The notes under the pieces were generated by a model. That model ran no database searches, was not told where the DNA came from, and worked only from the letters and a program-made list of their open reading frames with translations. Shown one piece after another: positions 1 through 9,700 of a DNA stretch of 64,000 bases (position 1 is the first letter of the stretch; every line of letters begins with the position of its first letter). The DNA is from Variovorax sp. J22G73 (GTDB lineage: Bacteria > Pseudomonadota > Gammaproteobacteria > Burkholderiales > Burkholderiaceae_C). Made by a program: the position numbers and the translations under genes. Location: the NCBI RefSeq assembly GCF_030317035.1, contig NZ_JASZYK010000006.1, forward strand, positions 369,266 to 433,265, given 5' to 3'.

Positions 1-483
1 ACGCAGGATGAACTCGATCGGGTACGGCACCGACCACAGCGTGCCGCGGATCTCCAGCGCGAGCAGGTTGTGGTGCTCCAGGTCGTTGGCGTCGGTCACG
101 CAGCGCACGTCGATGCTGTCCTTCATGATGCGCGGCTCGAAGTCGATGATGGCGGCGCGAATGGCCGCCTCCACGTCGGCGAAGTCGACCTCCGACATGC
201 GCCCGCCGGCCCAGCCGCGCACGCCGTAGTTCACCACCGAGCGGCGCGCGCGCGGCATGGCGTTGATGTCGTGCCCGGCGCCGAAGTTGGTGGTGTTCAG
301 CAGCCACTGCAGGTCGCGCAGCACCGAGTCGCGCAGCAGCTTGCCGCTCATCAGGAAGGCGCCCGCGCGCTCCTGGCGGGTCTGCGGCGTGGTGTCGGTC
401 AGGCGGTCGAGCAGCACCGGTTGCAGGCGGTCGCGCGCCACGCTTTCCTGCAGCTCGCCGTCGGCGTCCAGCATGGCGCTCAT
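1..483 (-). CDS. tssE: Type VI secretion baseplate protein TssE (partial, C-terminus off window)
   Basis: The 161 codons read leftward without a stop, so the C-terminal end lies outside the window. The protein begins MSAMLDADGELQES and contains LLDRLTD near residue 30, a region rich in RDLQWLLNTTNFG, and a GVRGWAGG segment followed by IRAAIIDFEPRI. This is the gp25/GPW lysozyme-like layout of T6SS baseplate subunits, which sit in the wedge that anchors the contractile sheath in the cytoplasm. The family is about 160-180 residues long, so only the last few residues are missing. The start at 483 is chosen because it overlaps the upstream stop codon as ATGA (480-483), which implies translational coupling. 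A second in-frame ATG is at 474. Its position after hcp and tagJ matches T6SS operons of beta- and gammaproteobacteria. Confidence 0.9.
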   Translation of the reverse strand, partial: MSAMLDADGELQESVARDRLQPVLLDRLTDTTPQTRQERAGAFLMSGKLLRDSVLRDLQWLLNTTNFGAGHDINAMPRARRSVVNYGVRGWAGGRMSEVDFADVEAAIRAAIIDFEPRIMKDSIDVRCVTDANDLEHHNLLALEIRGTLWSVPYPIEFILR

Positions 484-1364
484 GGGGTGGCGCCCTCGCG
501 GTCGATATCACGGTTGAACTCGATCAGCCGCACGTCAAGCAGCGAATGGTCGCCGGCCTCGCTGATCAGCGTGCGCTGGCCCACGCCCGCATACTGCTCG
601 TCGCCGGGCAGCGGCAGCCAGTCGGTGCGGCGGCCCAGCATGGTGCCGTCGTCGAGGCCGTCGAGCGCGCCGGGGTAGCGCACGGGCACCAGCCCGTTGA
701 GCGCGGGGCCGTCGTGCCGCTCGATCTCGGCGGGCGCCCACAGCAGGTCGACCAGGTGCTGCGGGCGCGAGAACTTGATGCGTCGCACCTCGGTCAACGG
801 CAGCCAGGCGTAGCCCGAGGGCGTGAGCAGCTCCAGCACGGGGCCGATGCGCACGTCGCCGTCGCACAGCCACGAGAACCCGGTGCGCGCCACGGGTTCG
901 CCGTCGAGTGCCTTTGCCGAGTGTGCAGCGCGTGAGTCGCTGCGGTCCACGCCGGTCAGCGTGCCCTGCAACCCGGGTGCGGCCTGCCGCGCGCTGTCGC
1001 GCAGGGCGGCGGCTTCGTCGGCACGCTCGGGCGGCAGCGCCGCGGCGGCGATCAGCTGCTCGACCCACTCGGCGTTGCCGCCCAGCACGGCCGGCGCGCG
1101 CGTGCCGTTCCAGAATTCGGTGCGATGGCGTTCGGCCGCGAGCGCCATCGAGCAGGTCACGCTCGCGGGGGTGAAGGTCGGGTCCAGCCGGGTGGCCTGC
1201 CTGAGCTGGTCTTCGGCGCGTTGCCACTCGCCGCGCAGCGCGAGAAAGTGGCACAACGCAAGGCGCAGGCTGGCGTCCTGGGGTTTGGCGCGGATCTGCC
1301 GCTGCACCCATTCGGTGTGCTCGGCCACGGAACGTTCGCCCAGCACTGCAAACCCATCTCCCAT
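480..1364 (-). CDS. tagJ: T6SS accessory protein TagJ / ImpE family
   Basis: The product has 294 residues. The first ~110 (ERSVAEHTEWVQRQIRAKP, then LRLALCHFLALRGEW and AEDQLRQATRLDP) look like TPR helices. The C-terminal half carries the ImpE/SciE signature (GFSWLCDGDVRIGPVLELL, YAWLPLTEVRRIKFSRP, DLLWAPAEIE). ImpE proteins are T6SS accessory factors; the best studied member, TagJ, binds the N-terminus of the TssB sheath protein and helps ClpV recycle sheaths. The start at 1364 is preferred over longer upstream versions because it begins the conserved domain and has GAGG just upstream. It ends in an ATGA overlap with tssE. The gap of about 150 bp to hcp contains a strong hairpin, so transcription may be attenuated between the two. 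Confidence 0.88.
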   Translation of the reverse strand: MGDGFAVLGERSVAEHTEWVQRQIRAKPQDASLRLALCHFLALRGEWQRAEDQLRQATRLDPTFTPASVTCSMALAAERHRTEFWNGTRAPAVLGGNAEWVEQLIAAAALPPERADEAAALRDSARQAAPGLQGTLTGVDRSDSRAAHSAKALDGEPVARTGFSWLCDGDVRIGPVLELLTPSGYAWLPLTEVRRIKFSRPQHLVDLLWAPAEIERHDGPALNGLVPVRYPGALDGLDDGTMLGRRTDWLPLPGDEQYAGVGQRTLISEAGDHSLLDVRLIEFNRDIDREGATP

Positions 1365-1458
1365 GAAGCAACCTCGCTGACTGACTGGCACATGGCGCCG
1401 CTGCGGGCCACTGTGCGAAGGACGACCGTGCAGTGGCTGCACGCCGTCGGGGAAACCG

Positions 1459-1487
1459 GCGCGACCGGCCGGGAAGACCGGTCGCGC
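1459..1487 (-). terminator. Hairpin downstream of hcp
   Basis: GCGCGACCGG (1459-1468) pairs perfectly with CCGGTCGCGC (1478-1487) around a 9-nt loop, 27 bp past the hcp stop codon on the minus strand. The following bases include GGTTTCC but no long T run, so this is either a weak terminator or an mRNA-stabilising stem. Such a stem would explain how hcp transcript could exceed that of the downstream baseplate genes, as is common in T6SS operons; that role is inference. Confidence 0.5.
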
Positions 1488-1513
1488 ACGCGAGCCAGGA
1501 AACAAAAAGCCGA

Positions 1514-1996
1514 TCAGGCCTCCTTGTTTTCCTTCAGGTTCCAGCCCAGTACCGTCTCGGCGCCCTTGCCGCCCTTGTCGGTCTGTTCCCAGTACTGCTG
1601 CTTCACCTTGGCGGCCTGGAAGGCGTACTGCACGAACACGGCGTCGGAGCCTTGCTCGGCGGTGTACTGCACCGAGGTGACCAGCACCTCTTCGAGCGTG
1701 ACGCGCGTGTACTCGATCTGCGCGCCGCCGGCCTTGCACACCGACACCTCGACCTTGGCCAGGTGCTTGCCGCTGGCGCAGTTCTTCAGCACCGCGGGCG
1801 CGGCCTTGTCGATGCGCGCGAGCACCTGCAGGTCGTTGAAGCTGGCCTTGCCCACGCCGCCGCCACCGCCGCTGACCATGTTTCCAGGCTGCGTCGCTCC
1901 CCATGCAAACGACTTGATATCCGTCCAGTCCTTGTGGTTCGAGTCCTTGGATTCGCCGTTCGCGCCCTCGACGCGCATGAACATGTCTACTGCCAT
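1514..1996 (-). CDS. hcp: Type VI secretion tube protein Hcp (TssD)
   Basis: A 160-residue protein starting MAVDMFMRVEGANGES, with the Hcp hallmarks: DIKSFAWGATQPG near residue 28, KASFNDLQVLARIDKAAP, and the C-terminal EEVLVTSVQYTAEQG / VFVQYAFQAAKVKQQYWEQ. Hcp hexamers stack into the inner tube pushed out by sheath contraction; it is both secreted and a chaperone for small effectors. A short Gly-rich loop (SGGGGGVG, residues 42-49) is visible. Length is normal for the family. It sits between tssC and tagJ, the usual place in this T6SS type. Confidence 0.95.
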   Translation of the reverse strand: MAVDMFMRVEGANGESKDSNHKDWTDIKSFAWGATQPGNMVSGGGGGVGKASFNDLQVLARIDKAAPAVLKNCASGKHLAKVEVSVCKAGGAQIEYTRVTLEEVLVTSVQYTAEQGSDAVFVQYAFQAAKVKQQYWEQTDKGGKGAETVLGWNLKENKEA

Positions 1997-2045
1997 AAGT
2001 TAACCCCCAGAGTTGTGTGCGCCCGTGCCCGGGTCGCCGTTTGAA

Positions 2046-3554
2046 CTAGCTGCTGTCCTTCTTGTTGGACGGCAGCTTCGAAACCAGCCGCAACGACACG
2101 GTCAGCCCTTCGAGCTGGTAGTGCGGCCGGAGAAAAAACTTCGCGGCGTAGTAGCCCGGGTTGTCCTCGATGGCCTCGACCTGCACCTCGGCCGCGGCGA
2201 GCGGCTTCATGGCCTTGGTGTCCTGCGACGAGGTGCCGGGGCTGCCGTCGACGTAGTTCATGATCCAGTCGTTCAGCCAGCGCTCCATGTCCTCGCGCTC
2301 GCGGAACGAGCCGATCTTGTCGCGCACGATGCACTTCAGGTAGTGCGCGAAACGGCAGCAGGCAAACAGGTACGGCAGGCGCGCGGCCAGGTTAGCGTTG
2401 GCGGTGGCGTCGGCGTCGTAGTACTCCGCCGGCAGCTGCAGCGACTGCGCGCCGATGAAGGCCGCGAAGTCGGAGTTCTTGCGGTGCACCAGCGGCATGA
2501 AGCCGTTCTTGGCCAGCTCGGCCTCGCGCCGGTCGCTGATGGCGATCTCGGTGGGGCACTTCATGTCCACGCCGCCGTCGTCGGTGGGGAAGGTGTGGGT
2601 GGGCAGGTTTTCCACCGCGCCGCCCGACTCCACGCCGCGGATGGACGTGCACCAGCCGTACTGCTTGAACGAGCGGTTGATGTTCACGCCCATGGCGTAG
2701 GCCGAGTTGGCCCAGGTGTAGCGGTTGTGCGCGGCCGAGTCGGTTTCTTCCTCGAACTCGAACTCGTCCACGGGGTTGGTGCGCGCACCGTAGGGCAGGC
2801 GCGCCAGGAAGCGCGGCATCGCCAGGCCGATGTAGCGCGCGTCTTCCGAGTCGCGCAGCGAGCGCCAGGCGGTGTGCTCGGTGTTCTGGAAGATCTTGGT
2901 CAGGTCGCGCGGGTTCGACAGCTCCTGCCACGACTCCATCTGCATCACCGTGGGCGACGCGCCCGCGATGAAAGGGCAGTGCGCGGCCGCGGCGATCTTG
3001 GCCATCTCGCCGAGCATCTCGACGTCGGGCGGGCTGTGGTCGAAGTGGAAGTCGCCGATCAGCGCGCCGAAGGGCTCGCCGCCGAACTGACCGTACTCGG
3101 CCTCGTAGACCTTCTTGAACAGCGGGCTCTGGTCCCAGCCGATGCCCTTGTGGCGCTTGAGCGAGCGCGCCACTTCGCGCTTGGACGCGCACATCACGCG
3201 GATCTTGAGCTGCTCGTCGGTCTCGGTGTTGTTCACCAGGTAGTGCAGCCCGCGCCATGCGCCTTCGAGCTGCTGGAAGTCTTCGTGGTGCAGGATCTGG
3301 TTGATCTGCTCGGAGAGCTTGCGGTCGATCTCCGTGATGATGGCCTGCACCGAGCGGTAGGCGTCGTTGGAAATGGTGACGGTGTTTTCCAGCGCCTGCA
3401 CGGCCAGCGTCTTGACGGCGTTTTCCACCGCCTCGCGGGCCTGGTCGGTCTTGGGCTTGAACTCGCGCTGCAGCAGGTCGGAGAACTCGTTGGGCGCAAG
3501 CGCCTCGGTGGTGGCCTGCGCCTGCGCGGCGGTCTTCTGGGATGCGGTGCTCAT
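2046..3554 (-). CDS. tssC: Type VI secretion contractile sheath large subunit TssC
   Basis: A 502-residue protein starting MSTASQKTAAQAQATTEAL; the typical length for TssC/VipB is about 490-500. Family blocks visible are ILHHEDFQQLEGAWRGLHYLV (~110), GALIGDFHFDHSP, MAKIAAAAHCPFIAGASP, FLARLPYGARTNPV, and the C-terminal YLKCIVRDKIGSF and GYYAAKFFLRPHYQLEGL. With TssB it forms the cytoplasmic sheath that contracts to fire the Hcp tube. The start at 3554 is chosen because everything upstream in frame is antisense-like read-through of tssB. It lies 26 bp downstream of tssB, consistent with co-transcription. Confidence 0.96.
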   Translation of the reverse strand: MSTASQKTAAQAQATTEALAPNEFSDLLQREFKPKTDQAREAVENAVKTLAVQALENTVTISNDAYRSVQAIITEIDRKLSEQINQILHHEDFQQLEGAWRGLHYLVNNTETDEQLKIRVMCASKREVARSLKRHKGIGWDQSPLFKKVYEAEYGQFGGEPFGALIGDFHFDHSPPDVEMLGEMAKIAAAAHCPFIAGASPTVMQMESWQELSNPRDLTKIFQNTEHTAWRSLRDSEDARYIGLAMPRFLARLPYGARTNPVDEFEFEEETDSAAHNRYTWANSAYAMGVNINRSFKQYGWCTSIRGVESGGAVENLPTHTFPTDDGGVDMKCPTEIAISDRREAELAKNGFMPLVHRKNSDFAAFIGAQSLQLPAEYYDADATANANLAARLPYLFACCRFAHYLKCIVRDKIGSFREREDMERWLNDWIMNYVDGSPGTSSQDTKAMKPLAAAEVQVEAIEDNPGYYAAKFFLRPHYQLEGLTVSLRLVSKLPSNKKDSS

Positions 3555-3580
3555 GGTGGCTGTGTCCTTGCTGCTCGCGC

Positions 3581-4150
3581 TTACTCGGGAGAGGTACCGG
3601 GGGTGCCCGACTTCTCGTTCGCGGCTTCCACCGCCTTGGCCACCGCCGGATTCGGCGCGGAGGCCAGCGACTTCAGCAGCGCCGGGTTCTGCAGCGCCTG
3701 CGCGATGAGTTGTTCGGCGCCATTCTTGCCGTCCATGTACGACAGCAGGTTCGACAGCTCGGTGCGCGCCTCGAGCAGCTGCTGCAGCGCGTCCACCTGG
3801 CGTGCGATGCGCGCGGGCGAGAAGTCGTCCATGCTGTCGAAGGTGATGTCGACGTTCATCTGCCCGTCGCCCGTGAGCGTGTTGGGCACCTGGAAGGCCA
3901 CGCGCGGCTTGATGGACTTCATGCGGTCGTCGAAGTTGTCGATGTCCACCGGCATGAACTCGCGCTCCGCCAGGTCGGGCATCGGGTCCACCTGCTTGCC
4001 CGCGAGGTCGGCGATGACGCCCATCACGAAGGGCAGCTGGATCTTGCGTTCGCTGCCGTAGATCTCCACGTCGTACTCGATCTGCACGCGCGGCGCACGG
4101 TTGCGCGCAATGAACTTCTGACCACTGTTCCTGACACGGTTGTCTGCCAT
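3581..4150 (-). CDS. tssB: Type VI secretion contractile sheath small subunit TssB
   Basis: A 189-residue protein with the VipA signature: RNRAPRVQIEYDVE (17-30), KIQLPFVMGVIADLAG, REFMPVDIDNFDDRMKSIKPR, and LLEARTELSNLLSYMDGKNGAEQLI. It forms the sheath with TssC; its N-terminal helix is the interaction site for ClpV/TagJ in related systems. The C-terminal tail (KAVEAANEKSGTPGTSPE) is low-complexity. It is 81 bp downstream of tssA. Confidence 0.96.
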   Translation of the reverse strand: MADNRVRNSGQKFIARNRAPRVQIEYDVEIYGSERKIQLPFVMGVIADLAGKQVDPMPDLAEREFMPVDIDNFDDRMKSIKPRVAFQVPNTLTGDGQMNVDITFDSMDDFSPARIARQVDALQQLLEARTELSNLLSYMDGKNGAEQLIAQALQNPALLKSLASAPNPAVAKAVEAANEKSGTPGTSPE

Positions 4151-4231
4151 AAAGCTTCCTCTTGAATCTGAAATGCACAGGGGGTTCGCGCCCCGCTCCC
4201 CGGCGCGCTGGTGGGTACCAATGCGCCGCGG

Positions 4232-5332
4232 CTATTCCGCACTGCCGGCGCCGCCGCTCAGCGGGCGCCCTGCAAGGCTTTCGATCTTTTGCAATCCCTC
4301 GGGCACGAGCTCTTCGATGATCTGGAAGAAGTTCAGCTCCAGAAGCCGTTGCGCTCGGCGTATCAACATGGGCGCGGGATGACTGGGCTCCGCGCGCTCC
4401 AGGTACAGGCAAGCTTTTTCCAACAACACTTGCACATCATCACGATTGGATATTTCAATATCTTTAATTCGTGGCGCGCGTAGGCCGATGCCGCCATTTG
4501 CATGGCTCGCGGCGGCGTTCGCAGCAGGTGCAGTCGAAAGTTCAATGCCTTGGGGATCGGCTCCAGAGTGGCCTTCCATGACTTTCGTCATGTCGGCGCT
4601 GGCCTGCTCGGGCAGCAGTTGCACCACCGTGCGCAGCGAGCGTTCGAGGCGCGAGAAGTCGGGCGCCCAGCTCTGGCCGAGCGCGCGTTCGCAGGTCTCG
4701 CGAATGCGCTGCAGCAGGTCGAGCGCGGCACGCAGGGCCACCACGGGCGCGGCCGACCTGTCGTGCTCGCGCCGTGCTGCGTCGCGCAGGCGGCCGATGC
4801 CGCCGGGGTAGTCGATCTGGTGGTCGGTCTTGCTCGAATCGAGCAGCGCCTCCACCTGGCGCAAGCTCATCGACGTGCCTGCGTCGTCGAGCAGCTTGGC
4901 GTCGCGCACGCTGCGGCCCAGGCCTTCGGCCTCGGCCAGCGCGGCCAGTGCGTTCATGCGCGGCAGCGGGTCTTCGAAGCCGTCTTCGACCACGCGCGGA
5001 TGCACGTCGTTCCAGAACGTGCGCAACACCGTGTCCACCAGCTGAAGGCCCTCCACATAGCCTGGCAAGCCACGGCTTTCGGTCCATGCGAGGGTGAGGG
5101 GAACCAGCACGCGCAGGTCGCGCGTGCGGCTGCAGAGTTGCTTGGCAAGGCGCTCCACGCGCGCCCAGTCGGGGGGTTCGGCGGGAATGATGGTCGAGCC
5201 GAACTGTTGCTCGCGCTTGCCCGTCGTGGCCTGGTGCAGGGCAAGAAAATCAGGGTCGTATTCGAGGTCTTCGCCGCACGGGCGCGCGCCTTCCACAGCC
5301 GACTGCATCAGTTCGATATCGCTTTGCGACAA
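4232..5332 (-). CDS. tssA: Type VI secretion protein TssA (ImpA N-terminal domain)
   Basis: A 366-residue protein. The ImpA_N domain is in the first ~125 residues (GARPCGEDLEYDPDFLALHQ, PDWARVERLAKQLCSRTRDLRVLVPLTLAWTE and the WNDVHPRV motif). The C-terminal segment (EPSHPAPMLIRRAQRLLELNFFQIIEELVPEG) is the conserved short tail of this TssA class. TssA caps the growing sheath and recruits it to the membrane complex and baseplate. It is the first gene of the T6SS operon in this window; the 150 bp upstream to 5482 have no gene and presumably carry the operon promoter, though no convincing -10/-35 pair was found. Confidence 0.92.
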   Translation of the reverse strand: MSQSDIELMQSAVEGARPCGEDLEYDPDFLALHQATTGKREQQFGSTIIPAEPPDWARVERLAKQLCSRTRDLRVLVPLTLAWTESRGLPGYVEGLQLVDTVLRTFWNDVHPRVVEDGFEDPLPRMNALAALAEAEGLGRSVRDAKLLDDAGTSMSLRQVEALLDSSKTDHQIDYPGGIGRLRDAARREHDRSAAPVVALRAALDLLQRIRETCERALGQSWAPDFSRLERSLRTVVQLLPEQASADMTKVMEGHSGADPQGIELSTAPAANAAASHANGGIGLRAPRIKDIEISNRDDVQVLLEKACLYLERAEPSHPAPMLIRRAQRLLELNFFQIIEELVPEGLQKIESLAGRPLSGGAGSAE

Positions 5333-5482
5333 CCTCTTCTCCCTTAGTTAACCATTCGTCAACAACAGTTATCTTGAGGGGAACGCGCAAGGCGGTCAAC
5401 AGCAACGGATGCAACGCACGAGCCATGAATCACAAAGGAGTACAACTCCTTGTGATCGCTCGACGGAACGTCTACGGAACGT

Positions 5483-6673
5483 TTACAGCAGCCCGCGTCC
5501 ACCCAAGTTGCGCATCAGCGCGCCCACCCCGAAAGTCCAACGCGGCGCCTGGTCCGCATGCACCACGCGGTTGACCAGCGCGCCGAGCTCGGGTGCGGCG
5601 ATGCGCACGCGGTCTCCCACGACATGGGTGAATCCTTGCCCAGGACCGTGACGGTCTTGTGTCGGTGCGAACATCGTTCCCAGAAACAACATGAAGCCGT
5701 CGGGGTACGCGTGGTGCTTGCCGATGGTCTGCGCGACGAGGTCGAGCGGGTCGCGGCTGATCTTCGACAGCGAGCTGGAGCCCTCGAGCGTGAAGCCCTC
5801 GGGGCCCGTCACCTCCAGTGCCACGGTGATGCGGCGCACGTCGTCGATGCCGAAGTGCGCATCGAACAAGCGAATGAACGGGCCGATGGCGCACGAGGCG
5901 TTGTTGTCTTTCGCCTTGCCCAGCAGCAGCGCGCTGCGGCCTTCGAAGTCGCGCAGGTTGACGTCGTTGCCCAGCGCGGCACCCCGTGTTTCTCCGCGGC
6001 TGTTGACGGCCAGCACCACCTCGGGCTCGGGGTTGTTCCACACCGAGCCTTCGTGGATGCCCACGTCGGCGCCCGTGCCCACGGCCGCGAGCACCGGGGC
6101 CTTGGTGAAGATCTCGGCGTCGGGGCCGATGCCCACCTCGAGGTACTGCGACCACACGCCCTGCGCGATCAGCACCTCCTTCACCTTCATGGCCTCGGGC
6201 GAGCCGGGCACGATGTCCGCGAGGTTGTCGCCCAGCACGCCGCCGATGGCCGCGCGCGTGGCCTCGGCCCTCGACGCGTCGCCGCGGGCCTGTTCCTCGA
6301 TGACCCGCTCCAGCAGGCTCGCGACGAAGGTCACGCCGCTGGCCTTGATGGCCTGCAGGTCGCAGGGCGCGAGCAGCCAGGGCTTGTTCGTGTCGTGCGT
6401 GCCGCCTTCGCCCTGGTCGCTGTTGGCGATGGCTTCGTCGAGCGAGGCGATGCGCGGCGCGTCCTTCAATGCGCGGCGAACGGCTTGTGCAGGCGCTTCG
6501 TCGGCTTCGAGCAGGTCGCTCATGGTGGGCGCGAGCTTCGACAGGTCGTGCAGGCCGCCTTCGTGCACGGCCACCAGCACGGGGCCCACGCCGGGTTGCC
6601 ACAGGCGCCCGACGAGGGTGGCGCGCTCGGCGTCGCGGGGCAGGCTGGAGGAAGTCGAGAGGTTCAATGGCAT
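5483..6673 (-). CDS. Fumarylacetoacetate hydrolase family protein
   Basis: A 396-residue protein starting MPLNLSTSSSLPRDAER. The FAH-fold block runs through the C-terminal half: GSVWNNPEPEVVLAVNSRG (metal-binding Glu residues in the EPE motif), LGNDVNLRDFEGRSALLLGKAKDNNASCAIGPF, and FLGTMFAPTQDRHGPGQGFTHVVGDRVRI. Length and blocks resemble the longer FAH-family proteins that act as sugar-acid dehydratases (AraD1-like) rather than true fumarylacetoacetases. It lies 104 bp downstream of the nicB-like gene on the same strand, so it may be the last gene of the pyridine island and act on a ring-derived oxo-acid; it could equally be an unrelated sugar-acid enzyme. The start at 6673 is the first ATG before the conserved region. 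Confidence 0.8.
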   Translation of the reverse strand: MPLNLSTSSSLPRDAERATLVGRLWQPGVGPVLVAVHEGGLHDLSKLAPTMSDLLEADEAPAQAVRRALKDAPRIASLDEAIANSDQGEGGTHDTNKPWLLAPCDLQAIKASGVTFVASLLERVIEEQARGDASRAEATRAAIGGVLGDNLADIVPGSPEAMKVKEVLIAQGVWSQYLEVGIGPDAEIFTKAPVLAAVGTGADVGIHEGSVWNNPEPEVVLAVNSRGETRGAALGNDVNLRDFEGRSALLLGKAKDNNASCAIGPFIRLFDAHFGIDDVRRITVALEVTGPEGFTLEGSSSLSKISRDPLDLVAQTIGKHHAYPDGFMLFLGTMFAPTQDRHGPGQGFTHVVGDRVRIAAPELGALVNRVVHADQAPRWTFGVGALMRNLGGRGLL

Positions 6674-6777
6674 GGGTTTGTCTCCGTGGATGGGTGCGCT
6701 ACGTGGCATCGTAGCGGCGCATCCGGCGGACTGCCCAGGCCAGGGCCTCGGTCGCTCTGTGAAGCCGCTCCTGGCTT

Positions 6778-9700
6778 TCAGTGGCCCGGCGCGGCCCGCA
6801 CGCGCGCGACCTCGGACTGCAGGTTCTTCCACGCCGGCTCCTGCGGCGCGAAACGCGCGCGCATGTAGCCGGCCAGCTCGGCGATCTGCCGGTCGTCGAG
6901 CGCTTCGCGAAACGCGGGCATGAAACCGATGTCGCGCGCCGCGGGTTCGCGCACGCCGTCGAGGATGGTGCGCAGCAGGTTGTCGGGCTTCGTGCTCGTG
7001 AGGTTGCTGTTGAGCGCCAGCGGCGTGTTCACGCCCAGCAGCGTGGGGCCGTCGCCGTCGTGGTGGCACGACGCGCAGGCGCTGTCGAACATGCGCTGCG
7101 CGGGGCCTAGCAGCCGGCCCTGCGTGCGCGCGGCGTTGTCCACTACCTGCCGCGCCTTTTGCGCCAGTTGCGCGACAGCCTTCGGGTCTTCGGCCGGTGC
7201 GGGGTTGAACGAGCCGAGGTAGGTGGCCATGGCGCGCACGTCTTCATCGGGCACCTGGGCCAGCTCGCGCACCACCTCGGCCATGGGGCCGCCGGCGATG
7301 CCGTGGCGTTGCGTGTGGCCGTTGCGCAGGTAGCGGTACAGCTCGTCGGCGTCCCACGGCACGGCCGACTTCGACAGCTGCGTGAGCGCGGGCGCCTCCC
7401 AGCCGTCGACCATGGCGCCCGACAGGAAGGCGCTGCCGCCCTGCTCCGCGCCCAGCGCGTTGCGCGGCGTGTGGCAGGCGCCGCAATGGCCCAGGCCGTT
7501 GACCAGGTAGGCGCCGCGGTTCCACTCCGCGCTTTGCGTGGCCACGGGCTGCATCGGCGTGGGGTCGTGGAAGAGCGCGTTCCAGCCGGCCATCAGCGGG
7601 CGGATGCTGAACGGGAACTTGAGCTGCGAAGCCGGCGTTTCCGCGCGCACCGCGGGCATCGACATGAAGTACGCGTAGAGCGCCTGCAGGTCGTCGTCGC
7701 TGGTCTTGGCGAAGGCGGTGTAGGGAAAGGCCGGGTACAGGTAGTGCCCGTCGCGCGAGACGCCTTCGCGCATCGCGCGCTGGAAGGCGCTGAACGACCA
7801 GCGGCCCAGCCCGGTGTCGGCATCGGGCGTGAGGTTGGTGGTGTAGAGCGTGCCGAAGGGCGTGTCCATCGCGCGGCCACCGGCGTTGGCCGTGCCGCCG
7901 GGCGCGGTGTGGCACACGGCGCAGTCGCCCGCCGCGGCGAGCACGCGCCCGCGCTCGATGGTGGCCTGGCTGTAGACCGGCGCGGTGAGCGACACCGGTG
8001 CGATCGCCGAGCGCCAGCCGAGCAGGCCGGCGATGACGCCGATGCCGCCGACGACCAGCGCCGCGCCCGTGGCCCACAGCCCCTTGCGCGTGGGCCACGG
8101 CGCATTGCTTCTTCCTCGAGGGGAAGGCTGGGATGGGGGCACGACGGCGTCGCCCTCCAGGCGTCGCTCGTCCCCACCCCCGCCCCCGCCCGTTCCCGCA
8201 GGCGGAGGAAGAAACTCCCGGTTCAACTCGGCCAGCACCGTCTCCGGCGTGAACGGCGGCGACCTGAACCGCACGCCCGTCGCATCGAAGATCGCATTCG
8301 CGATGGCCGCCGTTCCCGGCACCGACGACGATTCGCCCGCCCCCAGCGAAGGCTCGCCGGGCCGCGGCATGTGCATGACCTCGATCACCGGCACTTCGCG
8401 GAAGTTGATGATCGGGTAGCTGCCCCACTCTCGGCTCGCGACCACGCCCGAGGGCAATACGCCTGGCAGGCCCGGCAGCTGAGCGCCGCCTTCCGCCTGC
8501 TGCTGTTGCTGCTTCTGTTGCGGCGCGAACTCCACCCGCTCCTTCAGCGCCCGGCTCGTGGTCTGGATCACGTTGCCGTGGACCTGGTGCTCGACCCCGG
8601 CGGGGTTGATCATCAGCCCCGCGTCATGCCCCACCACCACGCGGCGCACATGCACCTCGCCGGTCTTGCGGTTGACCTCCACGTCGGCCACCCACGCGGC
8701 CCACGCCGCGCCGAAGCCCGGCCATTTGCTGTGGATGTAGCGCGCGTACGCGAAGCCCTGGCCGAAGAGGATGTCGCCGCCCTCGCCGAGCCCGCCGTCC
8801 GCGTTTTCCTGCGGGCCCGTGCGCATGCGCCAGCCGGCTTTCTGCGCGGTGGCCTGCACCAGCTCGATGGCGCGCGGGTCCTGCAGGTAGCGCAGGCGGA
8901 ACTGCACCGGGTCCACGCCCGCGGCGGTGGCCAGCTCGTCGATGTACGACTCGTGCGCGAACGAGCTCGGCAGCGCCGACACGCCGCGCAGCCACGAGGC
9001 GCGCACGATCGGCGCCATGTCGTTCACCTTCACGCGCAGGTTGTCGTAGCCGTAGGGCGGGCGCGCGGTGCGGTCGCCCATCTCGTAGGCCTGCGCCACC
9101 GGCTCGATGGTGCGCGTGAGCAGCAGCGCCAGCGTGGGCGCGCCGTTGGACGGGTACGAGGTCTCGAAGTCGTAGGCGGCCACGCGGCCGTCGGCAGTGA
9201 GGCCGCCGTCGATTTCCATGAGCTGCGCCGCGCCCTTGGGCTCCCACGCGTGCTCCTGCTCGCGCGTGAGCTGCACGCGCACCGGCGCGCCGACCGCGCG
9301 CGCGAGCAGCGCGGCATCGGCGGCCACGTCGTCGGCGCCGTTGCGGCCGTAGCAGCCCGCGGCTTCCATGCGGACCACATCGACCTGCACGTCTTCCACG
9401 CCCATGAGCCTGGCCAGGTCGACGCGCAGCACGTGCGGGTTCTGCGAGCCGGCCCAGCAACGCAGGACGATGCCCTCCGAGGGCGCCGCGTTGCCGCTCC
9501 CGTCGTCAGGCAGCCACTCGGCCAGCGCGCACGAGGGCCCGATGGACGCGTGCATCTGGTACGGCCACACATAGGTGCGCCGCATCGGTTGCGCGGCACC
9601 TGCGATGGCGCCGGCTACATCGCCTTCGTCGACCAGCAGGCGCTGCGTCGACGGGTTGTCGCGCAGGGCTTGTGCCACGTCGCTCAGGTCGGGCATGCCG

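Noticed and set aside
2013..4061. 682-codon open frame on the plus strand opposite tssC/tssB
   Set aside because: It is antisense to well-recognised T6SS genes, shows low-complexity Val/Leu/Arg/His composition typical of high-GC shadow frames, and has no domain.
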